Counted from the first letter of the stretch, positions 1 through 12,840 are shown. The stretch is DNA of 64,000 nucleotides from Vandiemenella viatica (GCA_031002005.1 CM061920.1:48152610-48216609); one strand, 5' to 3'. Numbers and translations: made by a program. The notes: a model not told the origin generated them from the sequence alone.

Positions 1-211
1 ACGGAGTTAGACATTCTTCCACATCATTTCAGTGCACGCTTTTGCATGCTTTTGTAAAATCAAATGACCATGCATAATGTGAAACTTTGTTGCATGCTGG
101 ATGAAATTTACTCGTAGATCACATTTCTGTGTGGTTTATTGGACAACAAGAGGGTAATGGAATAAGGTGTGATCCAGCATGCAACACTGGCTGCACTTAA
201 TTTAGGAGATG

Positions 212-477
212 TGAAATACTGAGTTGGTATGCAAAATGTTTTATCACTTGTGTTTTGAGACCAAGACTAATAGATACAAATTTAACTGTAAATGACAGAC
301 TGCATCCCTGATATGGATGGTACTGATACAATGAAATACTGAGTGGGTATGCAAAATGTTTTATCACTTGTGTTTTGAGACCAAGACTAATAGATACAAA
401 TTTAACTGTAAATGACAGACTGCATCCCTGATATGGATGGTACTGATAAAATGAAATACTTGAAATGGAATGCAAAA
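212..477. repeat. Tandem 120-bp repeat, 2.2 copies
   Basis: Two nearly identical 120-bp units (212-331 and 332-451) are followed by the first ~25 bases of a third that has diverged. Units differ at only a few positions (for example gagttggtat against gagtgggtat), so the duplication is recent compared with the surrounding repeats. It produces an internally repeated minus-strand open frame that I regard as an artefact of the repeat. Confidence 0.9.
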
Positions 478-1680
478 AAAGTATCAAAACAGTGTCTGAT
501 TGATATATTAGGATAACCTTCAAATAGGTGGATAAGGCTCTTTATATGATGCAGAAGTAGGTCATCTACAGATAGAAATCTGAAACAAGAATAATGCTAC
601 TCATTGGACCATACGTTACTAACTCTGGTACTGAGGAATTCTTAAACGTGTTATGAGACAGTAATTTGTGGATATATCCCTTTTTTGTGAAAAAATGGTT
701 AAAACAGGTTTCCACAGTAAATATCTTTGTTTGAGACGTTTTTGAGTCATTTTGATCAGTTTCAGGGATTTTATTATTATTATTATTTTAAGAGATTTTC
801 ATAAATACTATGTAAAATTAGTTGAATGCAGAGTTGTGTAAGAAGGTTCAAGAGAGCAGAAGGAACTAGTAAAGACACATGAACTCCGAGCTGGTCAAAA
901 AACATGCTGATTGGATGGTTGTGTAATGGGTTAGTGGTATTTCCCTATTACGTAGCAAGATAATTTAAGAATGGTTAAGTTAAGTTTGCAAGCTAGTGAA
1001 GTTTTAAATAATGGCTGGCTATTGTTGTCAAGATCTGTCGAATCTGTGCAATCAGGGAGCCCAGTCTGGAAGCATGGCATCGACCAGGTCAATGGGCTCG
1101 GAGATGTAAACCTCAGTTTTGGGAGCATGGTGCACTTGTTGGAAAGGCACGCATTGGCTTTCAGGATAGTCAGTCTGAAGCATAACAGGTTCCAAACAGA
1201 CTGTCGGTTACTCTGATATAAGAGTTGGTTGTCATTACGACAAAGAGTAATAGGCAGAGAGGGATTAATAATACTAGTGTGTGTATGCATCACTACTATT
1301 CAATCAGTCACAGAAAATCAGACCTTATAATCTTTAAAGACCATATTCATTAAATGCAGCTTGAATGATTAAGAAAAGGAACAATATTAAAGTTTGAATT
1401 TATTCAAATCTAAAATACTAAATTCCTTAATTTGGATATTCAAGTTCGAAATGAATTGAAAGGGACTTGTATCCCATGGCAACTATAAACATAGAAAGTA
1501 ATACAATGACATAGCTATAAATATGATATGTCTGCTGAGACATTATGCCATATATCTATTATGTGGTATAAACCGTTTTGAAGGAGGCCTATTACATATA
1601 ATTCTTATAGAAGATAACTATTATAACCATATTCTTAATAACAAAACACTTTTCAGCACACATTCTAACGATTATTGGAA
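478..1680. other. Intron sequence, nothing recognised
   Basis: AT-rich sequence. A more GC-rich island at about 930-1,290 has overlapping open frames on both strands, but neither resembles a protein family I know. It is probably repeat-derived; no exon signal was found. Confidence 0.4.
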
Positions 1681-1689
1681 TTAAGAGAC

Positions 1690-2510
1690 AGCAAGGCAGT
1701 ATGGAATTCTGGAAACAACCGAAAAGGAACTAATAATGTCAAAGAAACTGGCTAATGATGAGTTTATGAAGAATATTATTGGCGCAGGGGGACCATTGAC
1801 TAATAAATCTATGTCTATGTCTATAACAATTAAACAAAGGAAAAAGGAAACAACTTTAGGCAAGATGACTTTAGGCAATATAAATTACAAGGAGAGGAAA
1901 ATGACTCATCACTCACCAAAGTTGAAGGCAGCGATGGGAGAAGAACATATATCACAAACACACAAATATACACAATATTTCGGTCTTAGACCTTCTTCAT
2001 GTTAAAGAGAATGAGTCATGTGGTTCGGGAGGTGTACACACGCCGAAGATTGTTACATGACTGAGTGGATTATTAATATAGTGATGGGGCTACGATGTTA
2101 GTCCTATCGCCATATTGAGTGAGTGATGAGTCATGAGGGAAAGAGAGGGTGTTGAGACAATTATAGATAAGAATAGAGAATAAGTAACTGAGGAATTAAA
2201 AAAGGCAGCATTATTAAGTAACTGGTTTAGTGAGAACATCAGGGATTCAGGAATGATGGGGGGCATATCAGAAAACAAGCCTATCAGCACAATTGGAAGT
2301 GAGGAGACTAGGAAATTTGAAATTCAATATGAACATATCATCAAGGAATTAAGGAATCTAAAAAAGTATAAAGGGGATGGTGTGGATAATAGTACTATGG
2401 ATGTCTTAAAGACAGCAGCATGTGACACTGTAAATTATCTTGAAACATTATTTAAATTGAGTCTGGATACTTGTTGATTACCAAAAGACTGGAAAATTAA
2501 ATTCATAATT
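1690..2510 (+). pseudogene. LINE (CR1/Jockey-like) fragment, connector and start of reverse transcriptase
   Basis: Pieces translate as MSKKLANDEFMKNIIGAGGP (about 1,736-1,800), then KKAALLSNWFSENIRDS (about 2,195-2,250), then a stretch with KYKGDGVDNSTMDVLK and YLETLFKLSLDTC ending near 2,477. These align in order with the LINE at 34-36 kb on the other strand (AKDGFMKSIVSAGGPLTD, KKAEILSNWFSESIRDN, KHKGAGEDNVSTDILK). The region lies between the endonuclease and the catalytic palm of non-LTR retrotransposons. Stops, frameshifts and an unrelated stretch at about 1,880-2,150 show that it is dead. It is intronic to the hemolectin-like gene and inserted opposite to the gene's direction. Confidence 0.75.
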
Positions 2511-2639
2511 AGAGAATCATTGGAGATTAGCTGAGTACCAACAACATCAACATAGATGGTGGTCTCTTGTTTAGTGAAGCTTGGAAACCCATCATTAAAG
2601 ATCTGCAACAGTGCAACAGACATGCGCACCAGAAAAGAG

Positions 2640-2925
2640 CCAATACGAAACTGACTGTAGCGGGCCTCGTATGAAGCCTAGTCAATGCAGAGGCCAATGG
2701 AAGAGCAGATTCTGCAGTGGGCCTCTTATGTGACTTCTGGCCACTGGTTATTTATATGAGCCAGCAATGTAAGACACTCACAGTCACTGTGTTGTAACAG
2801 TAGCAACTTCAACCTACCATTTCACCTGATAAAGACAGCAGAGGTAGCTGTCGAAACATCGTGTATGGCAGAACTTATCTAGCAGAACACCCATGAAGAA
2901 TTTTTATCATACTCATTTGTACTCT
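2640..2925 (+). mobile_element. Penelope-like element 3' tail
   Basis: A moderately GC-rich stretch ending in a hairpin motif (2,826-2,857) and then acacccatgaagaattttta. Hairpin and downstream tail match the segment at 17,287-17,386, and the tail resembles the arms of the 41.4-kb palindrome. The PLE assignment rests on similarity to the hairpin at the 3' ends of the GIY-YIG-bearing elements at 52.6 and 57.6 kb. No coding sequence is recognisable here. Confidence 0.45.
2826..2857 (+). ncRNA. Hammerhead-ribozyme-like motif (decayed)
   Basis: CTGATAA, one A, then a perfect 6-bp stem GACAGC/GCTGTC with a 7-nt loop, then GAAAC. This is the CUGANGA-helix II-GAAA order of a hammerhead core, but the catalytic G8 equivalent is A, and one extra A lies between the core and the stem. 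Activity is unlikely. Confidence 0.4.
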
Positions 2926-3095
2926 TAATTAAACTATAAATATTAATACAAATCTTTGAGGCAGTTTTACAATCCAGCAACAACCTACCATACAACTCGT
3001 TTATTTATATCTTTTTAGTTGCAGAAATAATCACTTTGGTTTCAATACAATATAGAACAGACTAATCTATATGTGCATTACACTTATTTCAATAC

Positions 3096-3230
3096 CTGGG
3101 AGACACTTTGTTCCATTATATACGCATTTTCCATACATGTTGATCTCTTTATGCATGTAGTGGCACATATCCTCACAATGGTATGCACACTCCTTAAATA
3201 CCTGTCCCGGTGGACATACTTGGGCGGTTT
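3096..3230 (-). CDS. Hml: Hemocytin/hemolectin-like exon: TIL/VWF-type cysteine-rich module
   Basis: Internal 135-nt exon, last of the five seen in transcript order. Acceptor: a T-rich tract ending ttttgcag|AA. Donor: CCAG|gtattg, which is weak. It enters in phase 1 (G from the 15.4-kb exon plus AA gives Glu) and leaves in phase 1. The peptide starts ETAQVCPPGQVFKECAYHCE and continues with six more-or-less evenly spaced cysteines to KCLPG. The CPPGQVFKEC...C...C pattern is typical of TIL modules that follow VWD/C8 domains in mucin, von Willebrand factor and hemolectin proteins, where disulphides stabilise a secreted multimer. The downstream exon lies beyond the window. The trypsin-inhibitor-like fold is established for the family; its role here in clotting is inference. 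Confidence 0.78.
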
Positions 3231-5335
3231 CTGCAAAACACAATGCACACGCCATAATTATTCAGTGTGAATTATTTATTAGATATAAAATAAATAAAAA
3301 TGAATATGATTATTACCTACAACCAAGAACAGCTATATAGCCCTACACAATAAAATCACTTATTAATTGAAAAATTTTCAGAGAGTTGAAAGCTAATTTA
3401 ATTAAAATTTCTTCAAATAAATAAATAAAATAATTATGTGGTTAGAATTACTTTAGATCTGTGCTCTAAATTTAATCTTGATACTACTCACATCTCCTTG
3501 AAGTTTACATATAAAAAATTATTTTGCTTACAGTTACACAAACAGATCTACTCACAATGGTATCAGTGAAACAAACTGATTTGAGAACTGTCAGGTTAGA
3601 TTTGGATTAATTATTAAACCTTCTTCACTCAGTATTTTTGGCACTCAAATCACTTAAATTGAATAAATAAAAAAAGAGAAACAACACATAAACCACACAA
3701 GTCTGAGACACATCTCATGAAATTTCTCCAATCATAAAGTCTTCATTATTCAATTACTTGACTAAGTTTAAGGATTTTACCACAATATATTTGAAGAGGT
3801 ATGACCAGAGGGAATTCAAATATTGCTGTACGTCTCTATTATTAATACAAAAAATAAACCTTCATTTTGCAAAGATAATAACATTAATTCAGAATGCAGG
3901 GTGTACTATGGCTACTAATTTTTCTACATCGTATACATGAGCCAAAGAAACTTAGAGCAAATTTTAAAGCATATGAGCATTACTTAACTGAATCAGCCAG
4001 ATGACAATACTGTACAGGACTCTCATGACAATATTATGGTAACTCTTAAATTTCGAATTTCATATTCAAAAAAAGTTGAATGACCCATGGGAATCTGGAT
4101 GTGGTAGCCATTTTCACTGGACAGGAAAGGAAAAATCCTCACTCTATTGTAAGAGGCGAGCTTATGCTTGGGGTGGAGCATAAACACTGGATCTTAAATC
4201 TGACTGTGTGTAGCCTTGGATGTTACAGTTTTGGCTTAGATAGAATTATACGGTCGCCACATAGATTTTAACCCAAAAAACTATGAAAAGGTTAAGTTCA
4301 ATAAATAGTTCATTGTCATTTAAATAACTATATTCTTCAATTTCACAAAACCAAAAACTGTACAGGCAATCAGACGACTTTTCCAAAGAAATGTTTACAA
4401 GTTCGATTAACCATTTGAGCCAGACCACACTCCAATAGTTCAGAGTATCAAACTTTTAGTTGTAGAAATTATACAAAAGTGAATCACACGCTCCCATTGT
4501 TCCACAATTTAGTAAATTCAAACAATCCCGAGGCCCCACTTGGCGTTATACTATTTTATCGCAACATTATAATAGAACTGAATGTTTTAAGTTGCATAAT
4601 AAGGAGCCTATAGGTTTTCAAAGTTAACTGATCGCTACTATGCTAGTTTGCGTCCTGTCTCGTGCACTGCTACTTGAAGACTGACTGTGGCTACTAACCA
4701 GGAAAGTTCTGGTACTCACGGAGCATGGGAAAACCTAGCTGCTGCACTTCCCATGAGAATCTTTCTGATAACTGATCAGTTTCTCATCTCATATCTGAAG
4801 GTTTCATTATACAACTTGTAACCTTGAAAATAAAAATAATTCTATCTCCTTGAAACTTTACAAATCGCTAGATCTTTAAGTAAATGTTAAATTTAGTTAT
4901 CATTAAAAACATACTAACTTTAATAATTAAGCTGAAAATAAATAGGTTAGACATGAACTTTCGCAATCTCACTCCAGGCGAATGCCAAAAACTGATGACA
5001 TTGAAAATATTATCTTGCAAACTGCAAAACTGCTTTCTAACTTGAATAAACATAGAAACTAACTTTGAAAATGAAATGTGCTAATATTCTATCCAATCTA
5101 ACTCATGGTTCTGAGGATAAAATTTTATTACGCAGTTACAAAATTTGATAGATAGCTTACACTATGCTTTTTGTATGGCAGTAAGGTGACTTCTGAAACC
5201 TTTAAAATTAATTCTGTAGAATGAGTTTAATTTAATTTAAATGTTATGGAGTGCACGCTCCGGGGGCAATTTCCACACGCACACACACATTTTTTCCCTT
5301 TCTTATACCTGCCTACTTTTGCACTCTACGTATTA
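3231..5335. other. Start of 12.1-kb intron, nothing recognised
   Basis: This is part of the intron 3,231-15,354 between the WxxW second-half exon and the TIL exon. It is AT-rich with no open frame or repeat family that I recognise; short open frames are at the length expected by chance. Confidence 0.5.
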
Positions 5336-5339
5336 TAAT

Positions 5340-5990
5340 TTTTAATTATTTCAGGATTTTTGGTTGGCTATTCATCTATTCCCTAGGTAGTTATTCCAAT
5401 CCGTGACCCCCTTACTCATGAAAGAAAATAATCCCTGACCCCCTAACCAAGGAAATAAAATTTTCTAACACCCTTATGCCTTAAAGTGAGTGCCAACTTG
5501 TGATCATGGACATCTCTTCCTTCCTATACACCTACCTAAATTCTTCCATGCCTCATCACCAATATACAGTCCCACAACTTTCTTCGCCCTATTCCTGCCT
5601 TCAAATAACTCTCATTCCAGTACCTTTATTACTGATACTGCAATGCAGTTGTTTCTAGAGAAACTACTCCATCCCCATTAACTCCTGTACTTGATACCCA
5701 AAATGTGGGTCCCATATTACACCACTATATTCAAGCAAGGTTCTGACCAAAGATTGGTAACCTAATTCCCTCACTTCTCTGGATTTTGAAATATTTTCCT
5801 ACTACTGCATTATTTATCCTACCAAGTTGAGTTTATAATGAAATGTTATTCCTAGGTATTTAAATACAAGTCTTCAACAACCAATCCCTTCTCAAACTTA
5901 TAACCATAAACAGTCTTTTGGTTTTTATCTATACACTTAATAAGCTGACTCTTCTTTGCATTGGTGGTGTGGAAAACTGTCACCCACCAT
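5340..5990 (-). pseudogene. LINE fragment, C-terminal part of reverse transcriptase
   Basis: Read on the minus strand, 5,985 down to about 5,640 gives KKSQLIKCIDKNQKTVYGYK and, after frameshifts, YKYLGITF and LVRTLLEYSGVIWDPHFGYQ. These are the post-palm and thumb signatures of CR1/Jockey-type LINEs (the KYLGI.F and LVR.ILEY...WDP motifs). It covers a part of the ORF that the 34-36-kb LINE lacks. Multiple stops and frameshifts are present, so it is a relic. Confidence 0.65.
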
Positions 5991-6047
5991 CCACAATGTT
6001 CTCTATTTGATAAAGGGCTAAAACCCAAAAATTTCTATCTGGTTTTT

Positions 6048-6064
6048 TATGGGGGGGGGGGGGT
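6048..6064. repeat. Homopolymer G tract
   Basis: An uninterrupted run of about 13 G within tatgggg...gtgtt. It could form a G-rich structure and is a likely place for assembly or sequencing length error. Confidence 0.85.
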
Positions 6065-6639
6065 GTTATGTGTTTACACTACACATCCACCTGAAGTAAG
6101 TGGTGGTTGATTTCACTATCCTAATTTGTGATTTGTAATTGTATATGTACACAAATAAAATTAATTGGCAATTTTGAAGTTAAGTTATTCCATCAACAGT
6201 TGCCTGAAATGGCTTTTCAAACAGTACTGTTTTTGGTTAAGTAGTAATGAAAGTGAAGCAGTTACTTTGGCTTAGTCGTAATGACAGGTATCAAATGGTT
6301 CACCATGACAGATAATAATGAAGTTAGTAACAATGATGGAAACTTTATAAGAAATTATTACCAATGTACAATCAATGGATAAAGTCTACCCATCCAGATG
6401 ATTCAGCAATGCAGAGTATCTTAAAAAGAACATCATGATGGAGTAACTTGGCAATCAAAGTAGCTGTAGCGGGTATTTATCGTACACTGCCAATCAGATC
6501 AACTGTCATGCCTGGAGTTCTATGAAAACTGATATTGATACATTGACACTCTTCCCAGTATCCATGACCACTGTCGCAGTTTAAAGTTGGCTGAATAATT
6601 TATCACTCGTATAATTTGATGTTTGGTCCACACTCAGAA

Positions 6640-7830
6640 AAGTAGCACTAAGACAATAAACTGCTATATGATTAAACCTTATTTTGAAATGCTATTTAGA
6701 ATGAGTCTGGATACTTGCTGCTGGAAAATTGTAATGGTGGTGCCGGTCCACAAAGGAGAGGTGACAAATAAAGTCGAAAACTACAGGCCGATCAGTTTAA
6801 CATCATTGGTAGGTAAATTATTGGAGAGATTGATATGCAACTACATCAAAAATGCCTGTGAGAATATAAAATAGTTTTGAAATCGACAACTTTGCTTTAG
6901 GCAAGAATATTCACGTGAATCTCAGTTAGGAGACCATACAATAATGTTTCATATCAAAATGAGAAGGAAGGTCAAATTGATAATGTATCTTTCTGAGGCA
7001 TTTGATAAAATGTGCCACAGAATTGTGGCAAACAAGGAAACAGTCACTGGAGTGATTAGGTGTGTAGAAGATATTTTAAAAGTTAGAAACCAAAATATGG
7101 TAAAGTAATTTCATGTTTTTGTATTCATCTGGAATTCTTTATCAGTGGGACACATTATTTTCCTAAACTTTCTTTTTTTCAAAAGGAAGAAAGCAAAGAG
7201 TAGGTGTGGGAGTGCCACAGACTAGTGTATTTCAACTATTGCTATTCATTATTCTAACAAATGATTTCATTAATGATTTAGAGTCAGAAGTTAGGTAGTT
7301 TGTATATGACATAATGTTACATAACAGGATCAAAATGAGAGAACACTGTGAACAGCTGCAGTATGACTTGGGCAAGATATGTAGCTGGTCAGGCTAACAT
7401 AAAATGAAGAAATATGCAAAGAAGAGTCAGCATAGGTAAAATAAAAAATCTGAAGGTTTGTTATGATAACAGGGTGGGGCAGGAATTGTTTTGTAAATAT
7501 GTATAAATATCTTGGCATAACATTTCATAATAAACTCAATTGACAGGTCACATAGAGGAGCTGATTGAGAATGATTTCAAAATCATTTATTTATTGGAGA
7601 GAGTGATCAGGACTTGCATAAAGGTGTGGGAAAACTTTCTTTTCTGAGTAAGGGAGTTAAGGATTGGAATAAATTACCAAGGGATGAAAATAGTAAAAGA
7701 ATTAAAAATTAAAATTTGTAGAGAGCAAAAGTAAGTGGGTACAAGAAAACGTAAACTGAATGTGTAGGGGAATTGCCAACATAGAATGCATTCTAATGCA
7801 ATTAAATTAAATTACTGACTGATACCTCTT
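6640..7830 (+). pseudogene. LINE (CR1/Jockey-like) reverse transcriptase, 5'-truncated and decayed
   Basis: Translation pieces in order: VVPVHKGEVTNKVENYRPIS and SLVGKLLERLICNYIKN (6,735-6,865), the palm A motif as YLSEAFDKMCHRIV (about 6,985-7,030), GVGVPQTSVFQLLLFIIL (about 7,205-7,255), the catalytic C motif as FVYDIML in place of FADDIML (about 7,300), and a C-terminal VKDWNKLPRDENS near 7,660. The catalytic aspartate pair is lost, and frameshifts and stops occur throughout. The order and motifs match the minus-strand LINE at 34-36 kb, so the same family inserted here in both directions. Confidence 0.8.
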
Positions 7831-7834
7831 TTGA

Positions 7835-9690
7835 ACCAGCAACCTATAGCACATAATGGTGATGAACCTTGGAACAATAGTGGTAGAATAATTACATTGA
7901 CAACAAGCTGGCACTCGATTTCAAGCATCAATGGGATTTTTTTTTTTTTTTAGTTAATGGAGGCATGGATTGGAATAAACTGCGAAGTAGAACAAGAAAT
8001 TACAAAATAAGTGTGTAGTGAAATTTACACCAGTGCATTAAACTGATATAATATTTTTATATTGTTTGCACATTTCAAATTGACTACCAGTTGCTAAGTA
8101 CAATACAACAAACCACCTGAAAACTTTTTACAGCACTTGTTTAACTGTTCTAACTATCCAAGCATATGCCAACTGACATATCAAACCCTCAGGTTGAACA
8201 TCAATTATCCAAAACAAAGTGGGAATTGGGGTGTTCAGATAACTTATTTTTTGGATAAAAAGTCATTAACGAACAAGTTTTCATAACAGTCGTAATGGGG
8301 ATATCAACCCAAGAAACTGTGAAACATATTAAACATACAACTGTATATATCATATGTACAATATTGCATAGCACATACCTTACAAATAAAAAATCACAAA
8401 AATCATTAATTATACAGTTAATGATTTCATCGTCCAATAATACTTGATAGCCAGGGTCATCAACATCACATTTGATCCTGTCCTGAATGTTTTTCTGATT
8501 ACATTCTTCAAATTGAGAAGATTATTTAAATGAGTCAATTACATTTGATACAAATTGGCTGTATCATATTGCTTGAATTTGCCAAATGGTATGCTTTTGG
8601 TTAACTGATGTTTCATCGATCGTTATTTGAATAATCGATGTTATTCCTTTTTGGTCAAGTATTTCCCAGTTTGATTATTTCTACATGCATTGTGGAAGCA
8701 GGTAGTGTCAAAGGTAAGGAACAGAGTTGTCCCAAACAACTTTCTCTTCTTCCTGCAGTTTCAATTGGAATTTTTTGATCTCCCCATCTTCGCCTGAAGC
8801 AAAACACGAATAATGAAAATCTTGTTAATTTTCTCTGACCCCCACATTGTGCACTAGGGGTAGTTTTCTACAGTTGAAGTTTTCAAAAACAAATTTTCAA
8901 AAATGTTGTCTGTTTTTCATCGCCCCTCCTACATCTTAATAGCTGGTTAGTAACTGTTTCCCACTCCTTTATTTATTAATAGCTATTGATCAATTTTCTT
9001 GTTTGTGAATAGAAACTGGATGAGCCATAATAAAAAACTGCATGCTAACCTGTTACAAATTAGAAAAAAATATGCTTTTACTCACCAGAAGTTAATAAGG
9101 AGATAATTTGTTGGAATGATGGTTATTATTCTGGTGACTATATAATTTTTTTAATGTTATCTTATAATTATTTTATTAAACAGATGACAATCTTACACAA
9201 AGTTAACACAACATCAAATTGATAACTCTCCTTTTGATAGCCTTCTCACAGACTTTAGCTCCAAAGCTTCATTCATAACAGACTTTTTTTATTGGCTTCC
9301 TTCACATTATATGATATGGTTTGTAACATAACAGGAAGTTCATCCAAGCCAAAACCAATTTCGAAGTATAATGAAGCTATCTTATCTCTCAACTTTTGTT
9401 TTGATGCGTCTTGTCCTTTTCTTTCCATTTCAAAAGATATTTAACTCAAGAGTATACCAACTAAATTCTTCAAGAACGACAATATTAAAAGCTTAATCTA
9501 AGGTAAATCTCAGAAAATTAGGTTACTCCACTTTTCATTTACCCGCCTTACTTAATTTGCTATTTGCCCAAAGAACCAAATGCGAAATAATACATATAGT
9601 TTTCACCAATGGAGCCAATTAGTTACTTCGAATCAGAACATTCATTAATACTGTGGTCACCAAGTAAGATCACCAGTTGGCTAATAATAG
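7835..9690. other. Intron sequence, mostly unrecognised
   Basis: AT-rich, with a T homopolymer near 7,940. Apart from a possible transposase relic at 8,400-8,560 on the minus strand (listed separately), I see no exon, RNA gene or known element. Confidence 0.4.
8400..8560 (-). pseudogene. Possible Tigger/jerky-type transposase C-terminal relic
   Basis: Minus-strand reading gives FEECNQKNIQDRIKCDVDDP followed by GYQVLLDDEIINCI. The 'DDPG(F/Y)Q.L.D.EI' pattern resembles the acidic C-terminal region of jerky-like/Tigger DDE transposases. There are no catalytic motifs in this piece, and the reading is short, so this is a tentative call. Confidence 0.35.
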
Positions 9691-9696
9691 TGTAAG

Positions 9697-10925
9697 GCTA
9701 AGGGAATTTGTTAGGTAGAAAGCTATTGCTGGGGGCTAGCAACACTCTGTCTTAACCTGAACAATTAAGTTCATGACTGGTGTAGCCTTCTGGTACCTTA
9801 ACATTTAATAAACTGGTCACCATAAGTTGGTATTATAAACCCCAGTCGTGAAGGGTACAATTAAGTAAGTTCACTTGACACAGTTTTATGATCAAAATAC
9901 TTCTATTCTTGAAAAAGTTTCTCTTACAATGCCAATACCAGAATTACGAATAAACAATTGGACAACAGTTCCTTAGAAGATTGTCAGGTTAAACACATTC
10001 ACTCAAGAAGACAAACACTCACTAAGTCCCCCCAACTTAAGAGAGAGAATGATAACGGAATGTTGAGACATACTGCAACAACTACCCATGTGGAGCAGTT
10101 CGCTCCATGAACTGACACAAAGTTAACTGTTTGAAAGTGGCCAATAGACTGAGCAACATCGCAACATGAAGTTATCTCTTTGAAAATCACCAAAAGACTG
10201 GGCGTTCTCATGATGGTTGCATGTCCTTTTATTAACTTTCAGATTTCTATGACATCAGCAAAAACTTTTGAAAATTAGTATCTCCAAATTTACTAGATAG
10301 TTTAAGTTTTAATTAATACAAGGACTTCCAGATATTGTATTCTATCTATCTCAATTTAACTCAACCTTCAACAGGATTTTTATTAAGTCTCTTACATTAT
10401 CAGCTTTCCATGACTTGCCACACTTCCTCAACAATTAATGACAATCTCTTTCCAATATCTTAATTATCTTACCAATGCTTAAAGTTTTATAGAAACCAAT
10501 ATATATTTTTAATCCTCTTAATTTAAGCTATCTTCTGATATGAATTTTTCAATTTTATTTCTTTTAATTAAAATCTTTATTTATTTGTCTTAATTAAAAG
10601 TGGTAATTAAATTTGTTAGTTAACTTTACTTTAAAAAGATGTTAGACAGTGCTGACTATAGCTGGTGATAAAGGATCAGCTGTAACTTTACTTGATTCAA
10701 AGTTATTTCGAATCTTAGATTTTAGCCTTCCTAACTGCATGGCTAAAAACATAAACAAATCAAATTATCTCTTAAACTAAATTTTTCTGGACATAACAAA
10801 TACACTTAAAAATGATTCTTACTGTGACCTTCAGTCGTGAAAATGAATGCAAGAAAATCAGTTCAAGCTGAAAACTACTTTACGAGAAATTTCTATCTCC
10901 TACATAAGGAACTACAAAATCTCAC
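9697..10925 (-). repeat. LTR-like repeat, copy R1 (reverse orientation)
   Basis: One of five related 0.9-1.2-kb sequences in the window (R1 here; R2 17,400-18,430; R3 18,455-19,680; R4 36,415-37,300; R5 58,895-59,773 plus 62,857-63,205). Read on the minus strand it contains the shared blocks: a fibre of ~25 bases around ttaatta/taagaggatt, a TGATGTCATAG motif, the segment ACTTAGTGAGTGTTTGTC (seen reversed near 10,010-10,027), and the end block with GGTACCAGAAGGCTACAC and CCCCCAGC. No flanking gag-pol is seen. I infer a solo LTR or a non-autonomous element. Confidence 0.6.
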
Positions 10926-10929
10926 ATGT

Positions 10930-11655
10930 GGCAGGTTGGGATGTGACCACATCTTCCCCCCTGCCATATGTCTCGCCTCCCACATGACTAAGACTTATGT
11001 CGAAATATTGTGCAATTTGTTTATGTTTTTGTGTGTTCGTCTCGCCCTCCTGCCTTCATCTGTGGTAAGTGACGGGTATCTGTTTATTTTTCCCTATCCT
11101 ATCTTATTTTCAGTGCCTTGTGGCAGTTTCATTGTTGCCATTATCCAATGTAAAGTTTTTGGATGAGTTAAATATTTTTATACTGCAGCAAAGTGAGAAA
11201 CAAAAATTGATACACTTTTCCTAACATAGGCCTATAACCTAACAGTTCCTGGCCATGTAACATTGTAAGAAAAACTAATAATTACTAACATCAATTAGTA
11301 AATGTTACCTGTGACTGTTGTACTTGGATGTGCTGTTGGCACAGGTTCTCTTGACATAGTTGTAATGCCTGCAACCAAAAAGTAATTTCATTAGAAAGAA
11401 AGAAACAGTGTTCAATGCATAAACCACGAATTCCCAAATTCTTTCAGTTCACAGCATACTTACAGGCTTAATACTTTGTTACAATGCCCATGTGTGGGAT
11501 GACACTAATAGAAACTAAAACAACTTTTTCAAAAGAATTTTATAGTATAATAAACAGAACAATATAGAAATGCAAAAGGTGAAAACTTTCAATTATAACT
11601 TAGTCAATGCAAGGTGTGAGCTTGCTGATCTACACACAATTTTTTTTTAATTGCA
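10930..11655. other. Intron sequence, nothing recognised
   Basis: AT-rich except for a C-rich patch at about 10,930-11,110 with a 109-codon plus-strand open frame that begins inside the LTR-like repeat and has no recognisable domain. Confidence 0.4.
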
Positions 11656-11659
11656 GGAT

Positions 11660-12840
11660 AAAACTCAATACTACTACTCTTATTTCTTATTCAACATTGA
11701 TTTCAGTGCAATATTTGATCTTTATTACAGCCGCAGCTGAAAATACAGCTTCATACATAAGATGTTGAAACTGAATGAGCATTCTTAATGCTTTTGAACT
11801 CAGAGATAAATATTCATTTTTAATCATTATCTAAAATTCCACCAAATCAGAACAAGAAAATTTTGTTTCAAGACTGTTGTCAGAAAAGAATTCAATAAGA
11901 TTTTCTTCTTCAGGCATAGCTTGAATGTGGAAAGGATCTTGGATCCATGAAAATTTTCTAACATTAACTTCCGCAATGTATTTTGCAAACCATTCAGTGA
12001 GCTTAGAAAGGTGTTCCAGAAGAAGGGACTACAAGTCATGTGAAACAACATTTGATTTAGAGACCAAACATTTTTACAATTCATGTAAACAATCTCAAAG
12101 ACTATTCTTCTATAATTTTTTACTAAATTTCACAATCTTCTTCAAAAGTTTTCATATGCACATGTTATTGCTTTGCAGAGACTATGTCAAATACATATGC
12201 CAATTTTAGCAATAAGTTTGGTTGAGCAAAGTACCTTCAGTTTACATAATCATCTGGGAGAAAAGGGTGAATTTCTTGATGTAACAAGAATGCACAAGAT
12301 AATACATTTCCACATGAAATCCATAATGATCTGCAGTAGTATATCAAGGCTATGTGTTCAGCTCCCATATCAATACATAATTTTTGGAACAATCTGGCTT
12401 TCAGTAGCCTGGATTTTATGTAGTTTATTATTTCTGTAACATGTTCTAATACCAAGTTTAATTGAAAATTCATCAAATTTGATGCATGTGCTTCTCTCTG
12501 GATGATGTAGTAAGTCCACATAGCATATGTTGTTTTGCTGCAAATAAGTGCTTCTAATCCACCATACTGGTCAGACATTGCTTGAGGGCATATTTATTAT
12601 TGGGCTCATCAATTACTTGCCTTTCATTTTCTCTATTAATTAGACATCTTCAGCCATATAATGAATTCTTCGACTAATAGTGCAAAGAGGTACCTTCGAA
12701 ATTAGATTTCCCAATTATTACCCCAGCACAATATTAACCATATCAAGAACAGCTGGAAGAATAAGATCTTTTGCAATGGTGTGAGCTTTTCTGTGCTTTG
12801 ACACTCAACATGCCAGCTTGAAAGACACTAGTGTTGCAAG
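11660..12840 (-). pseudogene. hAT transposase relic (ZBED5/FAM200-like)
   Basis: Minus-strand pieces in order from 12,835: KAHTIAKDLILPAVLDMVNI, then LISKVPLCTISRRIHYMAED, then EIINYIKSRLLKARLFQKLC and DMGAEHIALIYYCRSLWISC (12,237-12,470), then EVNVRKFSWIQDPFHIQAMP (about 11,905-11,970), and finally ALRMLIQFQHLMYEAVFSAA (about 11,745-11,805), which is the C-terminal dimerisation region. This is the arrangement of hAT transposases and their domesticated ZBED5/SCAND3-like relatives. Stops and shifts in every part show a dead copy. No terminal repeats were found. Confidence 0.8.

Noticed and set aside
10837..11166. A 109-codon plus-strand frame with several cysteines, considered as a host exon
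   Set aside because: The host gene is on the other strand, the frame begins inside the LTR-like repeat, and the cysteine spacing fits no module.
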